Source of the DNA: an uncultured Atopobiaceae bacterium
Lineage (GTDB): Bacteria; Actinomycetota; Coriobacteriia; Coriobacteriales; Atopobiaceae
Direction of reading: 5' to 3'
Length of the DNA: 7,554 nucleotides
NCBI GenBank assembly: GCA_947626465.1
Contig: CANQSI010000042.1
Coordinates: 1-7,554, forward strand
Below, in pieces: positions 5,659 through 7,554 of the stretch (positions within the stretch are counted from its first letter, which is position 1; the number at the start of each line of letters is the position of its first letter). The notes beneath the pieces are model-generated. The model had not been told where the DNA came from and searched no databases. It worked only from the letters and a program-made list of their open reading frames with translations. The position numbers were made by a program, and so were the translations under genes.

Positions 5659-5874
5659 ACGGCAGCGGCTTCGACGGGGGAAGTGCGTCGTGATCGGGGC
5701 GTTCGCGGGGAGCGGGCGCCCCGCTTCGTGTGCGAGCGGTGAAGCGGCGCCGCGAGCCGAGTCGTGCCCGAGGGTTGGGCAGGTCCTGCGCTACCCTTGC
5801 GAGGTGGACTGTGACGCGGCTTGCGAGGCCGCCTGAGGCGCGGCTCGAAGACGCCGCACGATGAAGGAGCAACC
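5659..5874 (+). other. Intergenic region before the EF-G-like gene
   Basis: No gene seen in these 216 bases. There are small GC-rich hairpins: AGCGGG-CGC-CCCGCT at 5711-5725, an alternative CGCTTC/GAAGCG pairing (5722-5727 with 5741-5746), and GCGGC/GCCGC at 5816-5832. None is followed by a T tract, so no clear intrinsic terminator ends the peptide operon. A nine-base direct repeat, CTTGCGAGG, occurs at 5796-5804 and 5820-5828. I find no convincing promoter. AAGGAG at 5864-5869 is the ribosome binding site of the next gene. Confidence 0.5.
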
Positions 5875-7554
5875 ATGGCAGAAAAGGTGAAGAACGTCGT
5901 CCTCGTCGGCCAGGGCGGCGTCGGAAAGACGATGGTGGCGGAGGCCATGCTGCACCTTTCCGGCGCGACGAGCCGCCTTGGGGGCCACGCGGGCACCAAG
6001 GCCAACCTCGACTACGACCCCGAGGAGGAGAAGCGCTCGTTCTCCATCAACCTCTCCATGGCGCCCATCCAGTGGCTCGGCATGCGCCTGAACGTGCTCG
6101 ACGCGCCGTGCTACCCCGACTTCGTGGGCGACGCGTACGCTGCGATGAGCGCGTGCGAGACCGCCGTCTTCGTGGTGGACGCGGCGAGCGGCCCCGGCGC
6201 CACCACCACGCGCCTCTGGTACGCGGCCGAGGAGCTGAAGCTCGCGAAGGCCGTCTTCGTGAACCGCATCGACCGCTCCGAGACCCCCTACGACCAAACC
6301 CTCGCCGAGCTCACCGAGCGCTTCGGCACGCGCCTCGGCGCCGTGACGCTGCCCATGGGCGTGGCGGGCGACTTCCACGGCGTCGTGGACGTCGTGCGTC
6401 GCGAGGCGCGCCACCTCGATTCCAAGGGCAACGTGGTGGTCGAGGAGGTGCCGGCCGACATGGCGGACGCCGTGGAGGAGGCGCGCGAGACCCTCATCGA
6501 TCTCGTGGCCGAGGCCGACGACGACCTCATGATGAAGTACCTGGACGGCGAGCCGCTCTCCCAGGCCGAGATCGAACTCCTCCTCGGCAAGGCCATCCAG
6601 CAGCGCCTCTTCATCCCCGTCTTCGCGGGCTCGGCCGTGAAGGAGGAGGGCGTCACCTCGCTCCTCGACGACATCGTGGCGTACTTCCCCTCGCCGGACA
6701 CCAACGGCAAGGTGCCGCTCGTGAACGGCGAGAAGCTCGACATCGACCCCGACGACGACCGCCCCGTGGTCTTCGTCTTCAAGATCCTGAACGACGCGCA
6801 GCAGGGCCGCATCGCCTTCGTGAAGGTGCTCACCGGCACCATCACCCCGGGCATCGAGCTCACGAACGCGCGCACCCGCAAGGGCGAGCGCCTCGCGCAC
6901 ATCTATCGCATGCTCGGTCGCGACATGACCGAGGTGAAGAGCGCAAGCGCCGGCGACATCGTCGTCGTGCCGAAGATCGAGGCGCATTCCGGCGACACCC
7001 TCTCCGTCACCGGCAAGGTGGAGGCCGCGGAGTTCAACTTCCCGAACAGCCTCTACCGCATCGCCATCGAGGCCGACCAACGCGGCGTCGAGGACAAGCT
7101 CTACACGTTCCTCGAGCGCATGAGCGACGCCGACCCCACGCTCAAGGTGGAGCGCGACGAGGACACGAGCCAGACCGTGATCTCCGCCATCGGCGAGGCG
7201 CAGGTGTCCGTGCTGCTCGATCGCCTCGAGGCGCGCGCGGGCGTCTCCGCGCACACCGTGCCGCTGCGCATCCCGTATCGCGAGACCATTCGCCGCACCG
7301 CCTCCGGCCACGGCCGCCACAAGAAGCAGACCGGCGGCGCCGGCCAGTTCGCCGACGTGCGCATCCGCATCGAGCCGAACCCCGACCAAGGCTACGAGTT
7401 CCTCGACGAGGTCGTGGGCGGTGCCGTGCCCAAGGGCTTCATCCCGGCGGTGGACAAGGGCCTTCGCGAGACGATGGCCGAGGGCGTGCTCGCCGGCTAC
7501 CCGATCATCGACGTGAAGGCGGCGCTCTTCGACGGCCAGTACCACCCGGTCGAT
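5875..7554 (+). CDS. Elongation factor G-like translational GTPase (EF-G paralogue), 3' end beyond the window
   Basis: The first 560 residues are visible and the frame is open at the window edge; EF-G family proteins are usually about 690-700 residues. The ATG at 5875 has AAGGAG five bases upstream. The GTPase domain carries the P-loop GQGGVGKT (12-19), a G4 NRID (130-133, usually NKMD) and the EF-G-like GSAVKEEGV before FPSP. The later domains are EF-G-like, including YRETIRR, GRHKKQTGGAGQFADV and VVGGAVPKGFIPAVDKGLRE of domain IV. The G3 motif, usually DTPGH, reads DAPCY (76-80), so the invariant Gly and the catalytic His are replaced. Together with the variant P-loop and G4 this marks it as an EF-G2-type paralogue, not the housekeeping translocase. 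Its role in translation is not known to me. It could form a separate transcription unit from the peptides. Confidence 0.93.
   Translation, partial: MAEKVKNVVLVGQGGVGKTMVAEAMLHLSGATSRLGGHAGTKANLDYDPEEEKRSFSINLSMAPIQWLGMRLNVLDAPCYPDFVGDAYAAMSACETAVFVVDAASGPGATTTRLWYAAEELKLAKAVFVNRIDRSETPYDQTLAELTERFGTRLGAVTLPMGVAGDFHGVVDVVRREARHLDSKGNVVVEEVPADMADAVEEARETLIDLVAEADDDLMMKYLDGEPLSQAEIELLLGKAIQQRLFIPVFAGSAVKEEGVTSLLDDIVAYFPSPDTNGKVPLVNGEKLDIDPDDDRPVVFVFKILNDAQQGRIAFVKVLTGTITPGIELTNARTRKGERLAHIYRMLGRDMTEVKSASAGDIVVVPKIEAHSGDTLSVTGKVEAAEFNFPNSLYRIAIEADQRGVEDKLYTFLERMSDADPTLKVERDEDTSQTVISAIGEAQVSVLLDRLEARAGVSAHTVPLRIPYRETIRRTASGHGRHKKQTGGAGQFADVRIRIEPNPDQGYEFLDEVVGGAVPKGFIPAVDKGLRETMAEGVLAGYPIIDVKAALFDGQYHPVD

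Noticed and set aside
5791..7545. Minus-strand open frame of 584 codons opposite the EF-G-like gene
   Set aside because: Low-complexity composition rich in Val, His, Arg, Leu, Gly; it is the antisense of a well-supported EF-G-like coding sequence in high-GC DNA.

Overview
The window is GC-rich bacterial DNA. Its protein families point to the actinobacterial class Coriobacteriia: a 'CWAAEYG'-type radical SAM protein, an EF-G paralogue, and an endonuclease-like protein of a type I remember as multi-copy in that class. This placement is from memory of the families, not from a search.

Layout. (1) 55-1632 (+): a complete radical SAM protein closed by a strong intrinsic terminator (1656-1694). (2) 1750-4608: a divergent pair, mtnA on the minus strand (3120 to 1996) and a DUF559/Vsr-like endonuclease-fold protein on the plus strand (3329-4405). 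Each gene is followed at its 3' side by a copy of the same ~214-bp non-coding element. Because the genes diverge, the copies form an inverted pair (A 1750-1962, B 4395-4608). Each copy holds two large hairpins and an identical 28-bp AT-rich box, and several base pairs differ between copies in a compensatory way. (3) 4609-4876: an intergenic stretch with nested inverted repeats that could be a structured mRNA leader. (4) 4877-5245 and 5287-5658 (+): two tandem paralogous precursor peptides with Nif11-type leaders ending in Gly-Gly and four-Cys, Gly-rich cores. (5) 5875 to the window end (+): the first 560 codons of an EF-G-like translational GTPase with an unusual G3 motif.

How they fit together. 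Two units look most worth pursuing. The first is the RiPP-like precursor pair. Their leaders are about 85% identical and their cores about 47% identical, with all four Cys positions fixed, yet no maturase, protease or exporter lies beside them. The second is the hairpin element placed downstream of both mtnA and the endonuclease-like gene, which behaves like a repeat family under structural selection. The radical SAM protein and the EF-G paralogue look like resident genes. I see no direct evidence that the radical SAM enzyme modifies the peptides. No tRNA, rRNA, CRISPR array or recognisable transposase is visible.
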